From the NCBI GenBank assembly GCA_018263005.1, contig JADFDH010000004.1, positions 62,001-126,000 on the forward strand: a stretch of DNA of 64,000 nt, read 5' to 3'. Both the position numbers and the translations under genes were made by a program. Shown piece by piece: positions 8,503-17,476 of this stretch. The notes beneath the pieces are model-generated. The model worked only from the letters and a program-made list of their open reading frames with translations. It did no database searches and was not told where the DNA came from. Within the stretch, counting starts at the first letter, position 1. Each line of letters starts with the position of its first letter. The stretch comes from Methanobacterium sp. Its GTDB lineage: Archaea > Methanobacteriota > Methanobacteria > Methanobacteriales > Methanobacteriaceae.

Positions 8503-9032
8503 TTTTACACGTCTCGTCCCTTTTTAAAGCGGATTAATTAATTTTTATTTTATATCTCATTTAGTCTGATTCATCTTCATTATATTATTGATGGACAATC
8601 TATAGTAGGATTGTTGATTTTGTTTATAAAATTAAAAAGTAAGATTATTCTAATTATTTATATTAAGATGTTTTATTTATGATTTTAAGCTTTATATGAC
8701 TCTTAAAAAGAGCATCTAGTTTATAATGGAGTATAAAATATGATTGATACTTTTAATTAAATCATTACCTAATTCGAAGTTTAAAGTATAGTATCAAAGA
8801 TGATTCAATCATCAATGATTGGTAAAAGTAGTCCAAATAATGGTTAAATTAGTAAAATAAGGATTTAATATAAGACCTCTAATTTACGATATTTCAATCC
8901 CCTTGCTAAAAGCCTTAAATCAAAAAAAGAGCTTTGAAACTTCCTTTTATCCAATTTTAAATCGCAACCTTTATAAGTGATCATAAAGTGATTTAAGTTC
9001 AGGTTCAAAAATCTTAAAATGAATTTTTGGAT
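8503..9032. other. long AT-rich intergenic region with two inverted repeats
   Basis: No convincing gene was seen in these 530 bases between divergent genes. It holds a perfect 15-nt palindrome, GATGATT-C-AATCATC at 8799-8813, and a second inverted repeat, TTGATAC at 8744-8750 with GTATCAA at 8791-8797. A TTTATAAG box near 8969-8976 could serve the surface-protein gene. These may be operators or the leader of the surface-protein transcript. Confidence 0.5.
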
Positions 9033-10526
9033 ATGGAGGCGGTATTTATTAAGCGAAAATCGATTATGGCAGTGACAGTACTATTTATTTTTGCACTGTC
9101 CTTCAGCACTAGTACTGCATTTGCAGCTGCTAGTCTACAAAGTACACCAACAACAAATTCAGATCAAATAACAATTAATGGAAATTCATACACCCAAGCG
9201 CAAATTGAAGATGCAAACAATCGTGTAAGCACATTCCAAGAAACAAATAACAGATTACCCACTTACGTAACCATCTCAGGAAATAAAATACCCATAAATG
9301 ACTTCCTACCATACCTGGAAGAAAACAGTGATACTAACAGCGAAGGAACTGGAAATACAGGGAACACCGGAACAACTATAAACGGCATCACTTATTCAGC
9401 TGCCCAAATAAAAGACGCAATTAACCGAGTAAACGCATTTAAAGCAACGAATAACAGATTACCCAGCTACGTAACTATCTCAGGAAATAAAATACCCATA
9501 AATGACTTCCTACCATACCTGGAAGAAAACAACAACCCAACCAATAACTCAACAAATACCAGTACCAATAATAGTTCTTCAGGAGTAAGCTTTACCAGTG
9601 CTCAAATCAATAATGCCTCGAAGACCGTTAAAACCTTCGTGGAAAGCAACAACAGACTACCCAATTTCATAACCATAAACAGCTATCAGGTTACCATGCC
9701 CCAATTCCTGCAACTAATGACTCAGAACATACTCAACATATACAATGGATTAAAATCCACAGTTACTTTAAGCACAGTTAGCAGCCCATCCAGCGCAACA
9801 GGGAATTTTACCAGTGCAAACATTTACAAATCAGAATACATAAAAATAGCAACAAGTGTTGATTCATTCATCGATTCTAACGGTAAAGCGCCAGGTTATG
9901 TCAGCAGTACATTGGGTAATATCAAATTCGATACATTGGTTTACACATTCAGTAAAATATTGACTTATCAGGCAACAAATAATAGATTGCCCAGCTATGT
10001 ATCAGTAACATCTTCAATAATTCAGGATGATACATCGAACAACTCATCTGATGGTGTTTTAAGACCTATTTATATATTCTCTGACAATATCAACAGTAAA
10101 ACCTACGACAATGAACGAATAAATCTACTGGTAAATGCACTGAAGGCTTTAGGAGCTACAGCATACAATTCAGGAGCAGGAACTGATAACTATGCCATTC
10201 TGCGAAATACACCAAGTAACGCGTTAATTGTACAAATAAATGGTGGAGTATGTGCAGGTACCATTAAAGATATGGCAAGTGCCTATTATAAAGGTCTGGT
10301 AGGTACTAAAGAAGTATTTATGGTATTTACCGAAGGTGCAACAAAAATAACTGGCTTAGCATGGATGCCTAGAGCGCATGATGACAACTTCAGCCCAGCA
10401 TCATTCACTGGACTGGCCAATCCTGATCTGTACCTGTTAAACAACGGATACAACTACTATGAAGGATATACCAACAGTCTAGTAAATATTCTTGCTCAAA
10501 TTCTTTACCAGGAAGCAACCAGTTAA
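9033..10526 (+). CDS. secreted surface protein with pseudomurein-binding repeats
   Basis: A roughly 497-residue exported protein. The N-terminus has a KRK-rich stretch, a hydrophobic core and an AFAA cleavage-like site. Three pseudomurein-binding repeats follow, each with an A/SxxQIxxAxxxVxxFxxxNNRLPxY/FVTI pattern, near residues 50-95, 118-163 and 183-230; degenerate copies follow to about 330. The C-terminal 165 residues form a separate domain (PIYIFSDNIN..., VQINGGVCAG, YEGYTN) seen in other Methanobacterium surface proteins as far as I recall. Repeats one and two share 55 identical bases. The start is unclear: GGAGGCGG lies inside the first codons, pointing to a start further in, but ATG 9033 gives the best signal peptide. 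Confidence 0.85.
   Translation: MEAVFIKRKSIMAVTVLFIFALSFSTSTAFAAASLQSTPTTNSDQITINGNSYTQAQIEDANNRVSTFQETNNRLPTYVTISGNKIPINDFLPYLEENSDTNSEGTGNTGNTGTTINGITYSAAQIKDAINRVNAFKATNNRLPSYVTISGNKIPINDFLPYLEENNNPTNNSTNTSTNNSSSGVSFTSAQINNASKTVKTFVESNNRLPNFITINSYQVTMPQFLQLMTQNILNIYNGLKSTVTLSTVSSPSSATGNFTSANIYKSEYIKIATSVDSFIDSNGKAPGYVSSTLGNIKFDTLVYTFSKILTYQATNNRLPSYVSVTSSIIQDDTSNNSSDGVLRPIYIFSDNINSKTYDNERINLLVNALKALGATAYNSGAGTDNYAILRNTPSNALIVQINGGVCAGTIKDMASAYYKGLVGTKEVFMVFTEGATKITGLAWMPRAHDDNFSPASFTGLANPDLYLLNNGYNYYEGYTNSLVNILAQILYQEATS
9273..9531 (+). repeat. 55-bp identical blocks in the surface-protein repeats
   Basis: Positions 9273-9327 and 9477-9531 are identical over 55 bases, 204 bp apart. They encode the ISGNKIPINDFLPYLEEN part of two neighbouring pseudomurein-binding repeats, which points to recent duplication or gene conversion. 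Confidence 0.95.
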
Positions 10527-10545
10527 AAAGGAGATTATTAATCCC

Positions 10546-10564
10546 TTTTTTCTTTTATTTTTTT
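10546..10564 (+). terminator. oligo-T terminator after the surface-protein gene
   Basis: Three T-runs in 19 bases begin about 20 nt after the stop codon; T-tracts are the usual archaeal termination signal. Confidence 0.55.
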
Positions 10565-10736
10565 AAATTCGTGTTTTTTCCTATTCAATTTAAATCTATA
10601 TGAATACGATATGTTCATTTAACAAATTTTTTTCTTTAATCATCTTAAAGCCATTATATTAACCTTCTTAGTCGTAAAGTTTAAGTACAGGAGATTAATA
10701 ATTTTATAATTAGTATTTTAAAAATCAGAGATTGAT

Positions 10737-10747
10737 CTATATATAAG
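10737..10747 (+). promoter_or_regulatory. TATA box upstream of the PRC-barrel/nadX operon
   Basis: The sequence ctatatataag lies about 70 nt before the ATG at 10818, which has an AGGTGGTTGA Shine-Dalgarno. It fits an archaeal box A with a leader of roughly 45 nt. Confidence 0.5.
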
Positions 10748-10817
10748 TGCATTTAGAGGGCAATCTTCTTTAAGGAGAAGATATAAAAGATACAACAAAT
10801 AGGCGAAAGGTGGTTGA

Positions 10818-11144
10818 ATGGTAGAATTATCAGATTTGTATAATTTAGACGTGTACACAACCCGGGGAAGGTATGTAGGAAGAATACATGACGTGATTTT
10901 AAATATTAAAAAAGGGAGAGTGTCCACCTTAAAGGCCGTAGCCAGCAATCCCGATAAAAAAAATGTGGGCATCAGGGATGTTATTAAAACAACCATAAAC
11001 ATAGTTCCTGAAAGAGATGAAATAAGACCTCTGCAGGAAGAAGGTGGTATGGACATACCCTATGATCGGGTTCAGGCCGTGGGGGACATTTTACTCATCA
11101 GTCCTGAAATGACTGAAACCACAACATCAACACTCCAACAATAG
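10818..11144 (+). CDS. PRC-barrel domain protein
   Basis: A 108-residue protein whose first 80 residues form a PRC-barrel: LYNLDVYTTRGRYVGRIHDVILN, then IVPERDEI and IPYDRVQAVGDILLI. Stand-alone archaeal PRC-barrel proteins are common in methanogens and their function is unclear; relatives of the fold work in RNA processing and photosynthetic reaction centres. It ends 9 nt before nadX and shares a similar AATAGGCGAAA leader element in front of both genes, so the two are probably co-expressed. Confidence 0.82.
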   Translation: MVELSDLYNLDVYTTRGRYVGRIHDVILNIKKGRVSTLKAVASNPDKKNVGIRDVIKTTINIVPERDEIRPLQEEGGMDIPYDRVQAVGDILLISPEMTETTTSTLQQ

Positions 11145-11153
11145 GCGAAACCC

Positions 11154-11918
11154 ATGAAGGTGGGGATATTAGGATGCGGCGCCATAGCTAATATTATCAC
11201 TAATTTTGCATCTGAAGGAAAGCTAGGCGTTGACCTTAAATTTTTTTATGACCGGGATATGGAAAGAGCTGAAAATCTAGCTTCCCAAGTAGACGGAACA
11301 GTTGTGCTGAACATCGATGATCTGCTAGATCAGGTGGATTTAATAATTGAAACCGCCTCCCCCCAGGCAGTAAGAGAAATAGTACCCCAAATTCTTAAAA
11401 GAGGCAAAGATGTCATTATTATGAGTGTAGGGGCTTTAATAGATACGGATCTTAGAAAAAAACTGGAAAAACAAGCAGAAAAAAATAATTCAAATATATA
11501 CATACCATCTGGAGCGATTGTAGGCCTGGATGGTATTAAAGCGGCTTCAATAGGTAAGATCCACCAGGTTAGTCTTATTACTCGTAAACCCCCTAAATCA
11601 CTGGGAATTTCAGCTGAGAAAGAAACCGTGCTTTATGAAGGAAAAGCCAAAGATGCCGTGCTTAAATTTCCAATGAACATAAATGTAGCTGCAACATTAA
11701 GTATTGCCTGTGGAACAGAAGTTGATGTTAAGATCATAGCCGATCCCAGTGTAGACCGTAACAGTCATGAGGTGCATATGATGGGTGATTTTGGAGAGCT
11801 AAAAACCACAACTCATAATATGAGATGCTCAATAAATCCTAAAACCAGTGTTTTGGCCGCATATTCTGCTATTAAGCTTTTAAAAAGTTTAAATGAGAAT
11901 TTAAAAATAGGTACATAG
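11154..11918 (+). CDS. nadX: L-aspartate dehydrogenase, NAD biosynthesis
   Basis: A 254-residue NAD(P)-dependent dehydrogenase with an N-terminal Rossmann motif GILGCGAIAN, the ETASPQAVRE and MSVGALID segments, and a C-terminal domain containing PMNINVAATLS and DRNSHEVHM with the likely catalytic His. It should oxidise aspartate to iminoaspartate, which quinolinate synthase (NadA) uses for NAD. No nadA or nadC lies in the window. Length and motif order agree with archaeal and Thermotoga NadX. Confidence 0.9.
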   Translation: MKVGILGCGAIANIITNFASEGKLGVDLKFFYDRDMERAENLASQVDGTVVLNIDDLLDQVDLIIETASPQAVREIVPQILKRGKDVIIMSVGALIDTDLRKKLEKQAEKNNSNIYIPSGAIVGLDGIKAASIGKIHQVSLITRKPPKSLGISAEKETVLYEGKAKDAVLKFPMNINVAATLSIACGTEVDVKIIADPSVDRNSHEVHMMGDFGELKTTTHNMRCSINPKTSVLAAYSAIKLLKSLNENLKIGT

Positions 11919-12021
11919 TGTTAATAAAAATTGTTTAAGAAAGACTTGAATTCGAAGTATTTATTTTTTATTACCTCAATACTATTATTTTTATAATGGA
12001 GTTAATTTGGTTTAGATTATT

Positions 12022-12774
12022 ATGAAAGAATGTGAGATATTTTCCAATCTAAGAGTTCCCTGTGGTTCTAAAATAGTTATACGTGTCGATGGAAGGAATT
12101 TCTCCCGTCTAGCCAGCAATCTTAAACTAGAAAAACCATATGACCTGGATTTCGTAAAAGCCATGATAGCCACTGGTCATGAATTTTTTAGAGAATTCTC
12201 TCCCAGTTTCATATACACTTTCTCTGATGAAGTAAACATTTTACTGGATGAGATACCATTTAAAGGACGTCTGGAAAAAATAAACTCAGTATTTGCCAGT
12301 TTTATTAGCGGAGCTTTGACCAGGCAAATTTTACGAGATCAGAAATTCTCAAATATTATAGAGGAATCCGGAAACATTAAATCCATCTCTTTCGATTCAA
12401 GAATAATCCCCCTAAATTCTGATCAATTAGTGCCTTATTTTAAAAATAGACAAGATGAAGCCTGGAGAAATTGTTTAAATGGATATGCATATTGGACCCT
12501 CCGTCAGGAATATGATAAAAACGAAGCAGTTCAAATACTAGATAAAAAGAAAACCACTGAGATACATGAATTATTATACCAAAGAAAAATCAATATTACT
12601 GAAGTACCCACCTGGCAAAGAAGAGGTATAGGAATAAGTCGTGAGAATATTAAGGTGGAAGGTTTTAATCCGCTTGAGAAAAAGAAAGTAATATCCACCA
12701 GAAGGAGACCCTCCACCAACTGGGATTTGCCTATTTTTGATGATGAATTCTTCAGGAAAATCCTAATTATTTAA
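12022..12774 (+). CDS. thg1: tRNA(His) guanylyltransferase (Thg1 family)
   Basis: A 250-residue Thg1 protein. Catalytic metal carboxylates are visible as D23 in VIRVDGRNFSRL and D69-E70 in YTFSDEVNILL, within a palm-like polymerase fold; HELLYQRKINITEVPTWQRRG is the conserved later segment. Archaeal Thg1 adds G(-1) to tRNA(His) or repairs tRNA 5' ends by 3'-5' polymerisation using a template. It is followed 22 nt later by the JAMM gene, with which it may be co-transcribed. No clear Shine-Dalgarno precedes the ATG. Confidence 0.92.
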   Translation: MKECEIFSNLRVPCGSKIVIRVDGRNFSRLASNLKLEKPYDLDFVKAMIATGHEFFREFSPSFIYTFSDEVNILLDEIPFKGRLEKINSVFASFISGALTRQILRDQKFSNIIEESGNIKSISFDSRIIPLNSDQLVPYFKNRQDEAWRNCLNGYAYWTLRQEYDKNEAVQILDKKKTTEIHELLYQRKINITEVPTWQRRGIGISRENIKVEGFNPLEKKKVISTRRRPSTNWDLPIFDDEFFRKILII

Positions 12775-12796
12775 TCAAACGAAATTTTAGATTTAG

Positions 12797-13237
12797 ATGT
12801 ATGAAAAAAGCTTATTTCAACGTTTAATGAGTTATATTCTGGGAACTAATAAGAAAATCTTCCAAGAAGTGCATATAGACCAGGAAGTGGTTGATGAAAT
12901 GCTTAATATTTCCAGGAAGGCCTATCCCAATGAATTCGCAGCATTACTGCAGGGTAAAGTCCAAGATGAGGTTCTACATATTGATGGACTTTTATTTCTC
13001 CCAGGGGAAACCTCGGATAAAGGAGCGGTTATGAACATCTTTATGATGCCTTTAATTGATGAGGGAGTGGGTTCTGTACATAGTCACCCAGGATATAATG
13101 GTAATCCCTCAGGGGCAGATCTACATTTTTTCTCTAAAAACGGTTTATTCCATTTAATAATTGCACTACCCTACGATGAGAGTAGCATCTATGCTTATAA
13201 TAGCTTTGGTGATAGAATTGATTTTAGAGTGATTTAA
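12797..13237 (+). CDS. JAMM/MPN+ metalloprotease-like protein
   Basis: A 146-residue protein with a complete JAMM zinc motif: E46 in PNEFAALL, then H95-S-H97, seven residues, S105 and D108 (HSHPGYNGNPSGAD). Enzymes of this fold cut isopeptide or peptide bonds after ubiquitin-like C-termini; archaeal members act on SAMP-type modifiers or are of unknown substrate. No ubiquitin-like gene is adjacent. It lies just downstream of thg1. Confidence 0.85.
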   Translation: MYEKSLFQRLMSYILGTNKKIFQEVHIDQEVVDEMLNISRKAYPNEFAALLQGKVQDEVLHIDGLLFLPGETSDKGAVMNIFMMPLIDEGVGSVHSHPGYNGNPSGADLHFFSKNGLFHLIIALPYDESSIYAYNSFGDRIDFRVI

Positions 13238-13358
13238 CTTTATATTAAATGTATAAATTTTATTTTTAAGAAGTAAAAATAATATTAAAAAAGATAGATT
13301 TAATATGGTTTATTAAAATAAAACATTATGCTAAAATTCTTGATAATGGGGTGAAAAT

Positions 13359-15182
13359 TTGAGAAATAATTTTTTTCTATTTACAACATTGATGATCATT
13401 ATAATCATTTTTTGTGGATCTGCATCAGCTGGAGATAATCAGAATTTAACAACTGAACAAGAGAATATATCCACAAATTATACCAGTACCCAGTTGACTT
13501 ATAATAGTTATCAGACATCATACACATCCGATTTTATTGTTGGATATTATATCAATACCAATGACCCCAATACCCGAATTAACAATATTGATTGGGCATA
13601 TCTCAAGAGTATTGGAGTAACCGATATTTATCTGAGAACCCAGAACAGCGGTAATTATGTATATGTATCAGATTTGCCTGCAATTAAATCAAAACTTGAT
13701 TCATTTGGATTACGTCTTCATGCTTGGGTATTCCCAGAATTCACCCAAGCTGCCGAGGTCGCTAACTACGGGGTAGGCTTACATGTTGATGTGGAAACCT
13801 ACGATATGGCTTCTTTTATTCCGGTATTAACTCAGATGAGAGCTGAAACATGTAACCAAATATTCAGCTTATGCGTTAAAGCTCAAGATTGGGATGGAAA
13901 TCAAAGATATGACTTATTAGCACCGTTATGTGACTATATAGTCCCCATGTGTTATACTGGTGATTATCATAAGAACATTGTTGACTTAGCCGTCTTCGCC
14001 AAAAACCAGAACAACAAATATCCTGGTAAATTCATTATAGCACTAGAATCTTATGAAAGCGACCTAAATACCGTGGCAAAAAGTCAATCCAAAATTTTAG
14101 CAGAGATAAATGCTGTTAAAGCCTACTCTAAGGGTGTTATTCTTTTTAGGCTTAGCCCTTACCTTAGTAACTTCGATGGTGGCGTATCAACAACCGATAT
14201 TATTCCGCCCAAATTGACCAAAACAAGTCCCACTAATAACGCAACTGGAATCTCATTAACCTCACCCATAACCATAACCTTCAGCGAAAACATAACCAGC
14301 GCGACGAACTACGACGCTATATGTATAACAAACCTTAATACTGGTAAAACCGTGTCCATTGCCTCAAAAACAATAAGTGGAAATATCTTAACTATTACAC
14401 AAACTAACAGCAGATTATACGGCAATACATATCAAGTCTACATTCCAGCGGGCGCCATCAAAGATATAAATGGAAACATCTTAATTGATGCTTATACCTT
14501 CCAATTCACCACCACACCCCAAACAACCGATACCACCCCACCCACAATAACCTCAACCAACCCCGCGAACAACACAACAGGAATATCATTAACCACACCC
14601 ATAACCATAACCTTCAGCGAAAACATAACCACCGGAACAAACTACACCGGAATCTACGTCAAAAACACTTCCACCGGGGCAAAAGTAAGCATAACCAAAA
14701 CCATCAACAACAACACCCTAACCATAACCCAAAACACGAGCAGACTATACAACACAACTTATCAAGTCTACATACCATCAGGAGCCGTCAAAGACAACAC
14801 AGGAAACACATTAACCACCACATACAGTTACAACTTCACCACCACACCCCAAACAACCGATACCACCCCACCCACAATAACCTCAACCAACCCCGCGAAC
14901 AACACAACAGGAATATCATTAACCACACCCATAACCATAACCTTCAGCGAAAACATAACCACCGGAACAAACTACACCGGAATCTATATTAAAAATTTAA
15001 CCACCGGTAATATTGTTTCTATCGCATCTAAAACCATAAGTGGCAAAACTTTAACCCTTAAAATGACATACAGTCGTTTGAGCAAAAATACTTATATGGT
15101 TTACTTACCAGCTGGAGCGGTTAAAGATACAACAGGCAACAGTCTAAATACATCTAAAACCTTTCAATTCAAAACAGTGTGA
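13359..15182 (+). CDS. secreted TIM-barrel (glycosidase-like) protein with three Ig-like domains
   Basis: A 607-residue exported protein with a TTG start fixed by GGGGTGA at 13349-13354. Residues 1-24 are a signal peptide ending SASA. Residues about 58-275 look like a TIM barrel: IGVTDIYLR, LRLHAWVFPEF, VGLHVDVETYD, YDLLAPLCDYIVPMCY and FIIALESYE, with a D-x-E pair as in some glycoside hydrolases. Three SbsA/Big_5-like Ig domains follow (about 283-390, 393-500, 503-605), each starting PPxxTxTxPxNNxTGISL and containing TITFSENIT. The domain layout suggests a cell-wall-attached polysaccharide-active enzyme; catalytic function is inference only. Confidence 0.75.
   Translation: MRNNFFLFTTLMIIIIIFCGSASAGDNQNLTTEQENISTNYTSTQLTYNSYQTSYTSDFIVGYYINTNDPNTRINNIDWAYLKSIGVTDIYLRTQNSGNYVYVSDLPAIKSKLDSFGLRLHAWVFPEFTQAAEVANYGVGLHVDVETYDMASFIPVLTQMRAETCNQIFSLCVKAQDWDGNQRYDLLAPLCDYIVPMCYTGDYHKNIVDLAVFAKNQNNKYPGKFIIALESYESDLNTVAKSQSKILAEINAVKAYSKGVILFRLSPYLSNFDGGVSTTDIIPPKLTKTSPTNNATGISLTSPITITFSENITSATNYDAICITNLNTGKTVSIASKTISGNILTITQTNSRLYGNTYQVYIPAGAIKDINGNILIDAYTFQFTTTPQTTDTTPPTITSTNPANNTTGISLTTPITITFSENITTGTNYTGIYVKNTSTGAKVSITKTINNNTLTITQNTSRLYNTTYQVYIPSGAVKDNTGNTLTTTYSYNFTTTPQTTDTTPPTITSTNPANNTTGISLTTPITITFSENITTGTNYTGIYIKNLTTGNIVSIASKTISGKTLTLKMTYSRLSKNTYMVYLPAGAVKDTTGNSLNTSKTFQFKTV
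14505..14986 (+). repeat. 152-bp perfect direct repeat in the Ig-like domains
   Basis: Positions 14505-14656 and 14835-14986 are identical over 152 bases with a 330-bp period (110 codons, one Ig domain). The copies cover the inter-domain linker and first strands of domains two and three. The lack of any silent difference points to recent duplication or conversion. Confidence 0.97.
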
Positions 15183-15299
15183 AAAAAAAAATTTTTATCT
15201 TCATTCATTAATTACTACATTTTATATTTATTTTTAGAAAACAGGGATTTTTAAGATTAAAAAAAAAGATATTTTGAATTTATTAAAAATTAATCAGAA

Positions 15300-16871
15300 T
15301 TACAGGTTAACTAAAACAGCATCATAAACATGTCCTAATTTTTTCAATTCGTCTAAGACATCTTCCGATACTATTTGATCAACTTTCAACACCATAACAG
15401 CTTCCCCACCAGGTGCCTGCCGTCCTACCTGCATCTTAGCAATGTTTACTAAATGTTCTCCTAATTTAGTGCCAATTGCACCGATTATACCCGGTATATC
15501 TTCATAGGTGGCTATGAGTAAAATTCCTTCAGTTTCTACATCCACCTTATAACCATTGATCATCACTACCTTAGGTTCCTTATCGAACACTCCTTCAATA
15601 GTTATATCTTTACCCTCTGATTTCATCTCCACCCGGATGAGACTTCCAAATCCTTTAACTTCACACCTTCTACTTTCAGTGACTCTTATACCCCTGTTTT
15701 CTGCTACGGCCATGGCATTCACCAGGTTCACTGGTTCGGTTAGTATGGGATTAAGAATTTCCTGTAGAATCATCCTGGTTAACATGTCCAGTTTGGAAAA
15801 CTCTGCCAGTTCTCCACAGTAAGTTACATCTATTTCATTAATATTACCACTGGCAGTTTGTATTAAGAATTTACCTAACTTGGTCATAAGCTCAAAGTAG
15901 GGTTTAAGAAGCATTAAGGTTTCAGAATCTAAAACAGGCATGTTTATTACATTACGGGCTGATTCTCCACTTAAAACTTTTTTAATCTCCTTAGCGACTA
16001 TGATAGCTGCATCACGCTGTGCTTCTCTTGTGGAAGCACCAATATGGGGTGTTGCTACCAGGTTATCAAGAGTTAAGAGGGGACTATTTTTAGGCGGTTC
16101 TTTTTCAAATACATCGAGACCCGCACCACCTATGATGCCTTTAGATAACGCTTCATAGAGATCTTCCTCATTTATTATCCCTCCACGGGCGCAGTTGATT
16201 ATAAATGCGTTATCATCCATCATTTCGAACTGATCCTTGCCAATGGAATGTTTCGTTTCCGGGGTCAATGGTACATGTATGGATATGATATCAGCATTTT
16301 TAAATAAAGTTTCCTTATCTACGATGGTAGCTCCTAACCGGGCAGCGGCTTCTTCGGTTATGTATGGATCAGTTACCAGTATCTCCATGGCGAAAGCTTT
16401 ACACCTAGTAACTACCTGACTTCCTATTCTACCCATCCCCACTACACCCAGAGTTTTACCTGCTAATTCTGTGCCCATAAACTTGCTTTTTTCCCATTTA
16501 CCATCCTTAACAGATTTATCTGCTATTGCTATTTTACGGGCTAATGAGAGTAAAACACCCATAGTATGCTCAGCTACAGTTATAGAAGTTGATTCTGGTG
16601 CATTTACCACCATGATTCCTTTTTCAGTGGCTGCTTCCACGTCAACATTGTCCACTCCTACTCCTGCGCGGGCGATGATCTTGAGTTTTAGGCTGGCTTC
16701 TATAACTTCTCTGGTCACCTTGGTTCTACTTCTAACCACTATCGCATCAAAATCTCCAATTACATTAATTAACTGTTTTTTAGTTATATCTGTTTGAACG
16801 ACAACTTCTGCAATATCTCTAAGCTCATCAATTCCTTTTTCATTTATTTGATCAGCTATAAGCACTTTCAT
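15300..16871 (-). CDS. serA: D-3-phosphoglycerate dehydrogenase
   Basis: A 523-residue long-form SerA that starts serine biosynthesis by oxidising 3-phosphoglycerate. Visible in order: substrate/NAD domain with RAGVGVDNVD, Rossmann GMGRIGSQVV, catalytic Arg in CARGGIINEEDL, Glu in VFEKEPP and His in TPHIGAST; then an intervening domain (about 310-450) and a C-terminal ACT domain from ATYEDIPGIIGAIG to the end. I chose the ATG at 16871 because GGAG lies 9 nt upstream; the ATG at 16880 touches that Shine-Dalgarno. The ACT domain suggests allosteric control by an amino acid. Confidence 0.95.
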   Translation of the reverse strand: MKVLIADQINEKGIDELRDIAEVVVQTDITKKQLINVIGDFDAIVVRSRTKVTREVIEASLKLKIIARAGVGVDNVDVEAATEKGIMVVNAPESTSITVAEHTMGVLLSLARKIAIADKSVKDGKWEKSKFMGTELAGKTLGVVGMGRIGSQVVTRCKAFAMEILVTDPYITEEAAARLGATIVDKETLFKNADIISIHVPLTPETKHSIGKDQFEMMDDNAFIINCARGGIINEEDLYEALSKGIIGGAGLDVFEKEPPKNSPLLTLDNLVATPHIGASTREAQRDAAIIVAKEIKKVLSGESARNVINMPVLDSETLMLLKPYFELMTKLGKFLIQTASGNINEIDVTYCGELAEFSKLDMLTRMILQEILNPILTEPVNLVNAMAVAENRGIRVTESRRCEVKGFGSLIRVEMKSEGKDITIEGVFDKEPKVVMINGYKVDVETEGILLIATYEDIPGIIGAIGTKLGEHLVNIAKMQVGRQAPGGEAVMVLKVDQIVSEDVLDELKKLGHVYDAVLVNL

Positions 16872-16966
16872 ATTATCCATCTCCTTTTTTACAAACTTAT
16901 AGAACTGTAAAAATTATATTTTTAATAATCTTTGATTTTTTAAATTCTCAGTACTAACTTTATGGG

Positions 16967-16984
16967 AATAAATTTAAATTTATT
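16967..16984. promoter_or_regulatory. 18-bp AT-only palindrome between divergent serA and ybjQ-like genes
   Basis: AATAAATTTAAATTTATT reads the same on both strands. It lies between two divergently transcribed genes and could be a shared promoter element or simply an AT-rich chance palindrome. Confidence 0.35.
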
Positions 16985-17041
16985 GTCATATACTATAATA
17001 ATATATTTAGAGTTAGAGGGTAACATTCGGAGGTATAAAAT

Positions 17042-17383
17042 ATGGTTTTAGTGGAAGATTTTATAATCGCCAGTTCAAATTACGTACCAGGATATGAAAT
17101 ATTAGATACTAAGGGTTTTGTTTACGGCTTAACTGTTCGTAGTAGAGGTGTCGGAGGACAGATCGGTGCAGGGATTCGCTCCATGTTCGGTGGAGAGATT
17201 AAAGAATATGTAAGTATGATGGAAGACACCAGGGATGAAGCTTTGCAAAGAGCCATCGATCATGCCCGAGAATATGGGGCAAACGCCATAATAAGTGTTA
17301 GATATGACTCAAACGACATATCTGAAGTTATGCAAGAGATTCTGGCCTATGGAACTGCAGTAGTAGCCCGTAAGATTGAATAA
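17042..17383 (+). CDS. YbjQ/UPF0145 family protein
   Basis: A 113-residue protein of the YbjQ family, recognised from the GYEILDTKGFVYGLTVRSRGVGGQ start, GGEIKEYVSMMEDTRDEAL centre and GANAIISVRYDS end. The fold forms pentamers; the family has been called heavy-metal-binding but its function is not proven. A CGGAGGT Shine-Dalgarno precedes the ATG. It is divergent from serA and stands alone. Confidence 0.88.
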   Translation: MVLVEDFIIASSNYVPGYEILDTKGFVYGLTVRSRGVGGQIGAGIRSMFGGEIKEYVSMMEDTRDEALQRAIDHAREYGANAIISVRYDSNDISEVMQEILAYGTAVVARKIE

Positions 17384-17476
17384 TAACCCATTAATAAAAT
17401 TTTTATATTTTCTTATTGATTTTTTTTTAACAATCTTATAATTCTTAATTTAAAAAATCTAAAGCGAGTTTATTTA

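Noticed and set aside
14505..14986. Repeats that might suggest a CRISPR or mobile element
   Set aside because: They are in frame, encode successive Ig-like domains and have a domain-length period.
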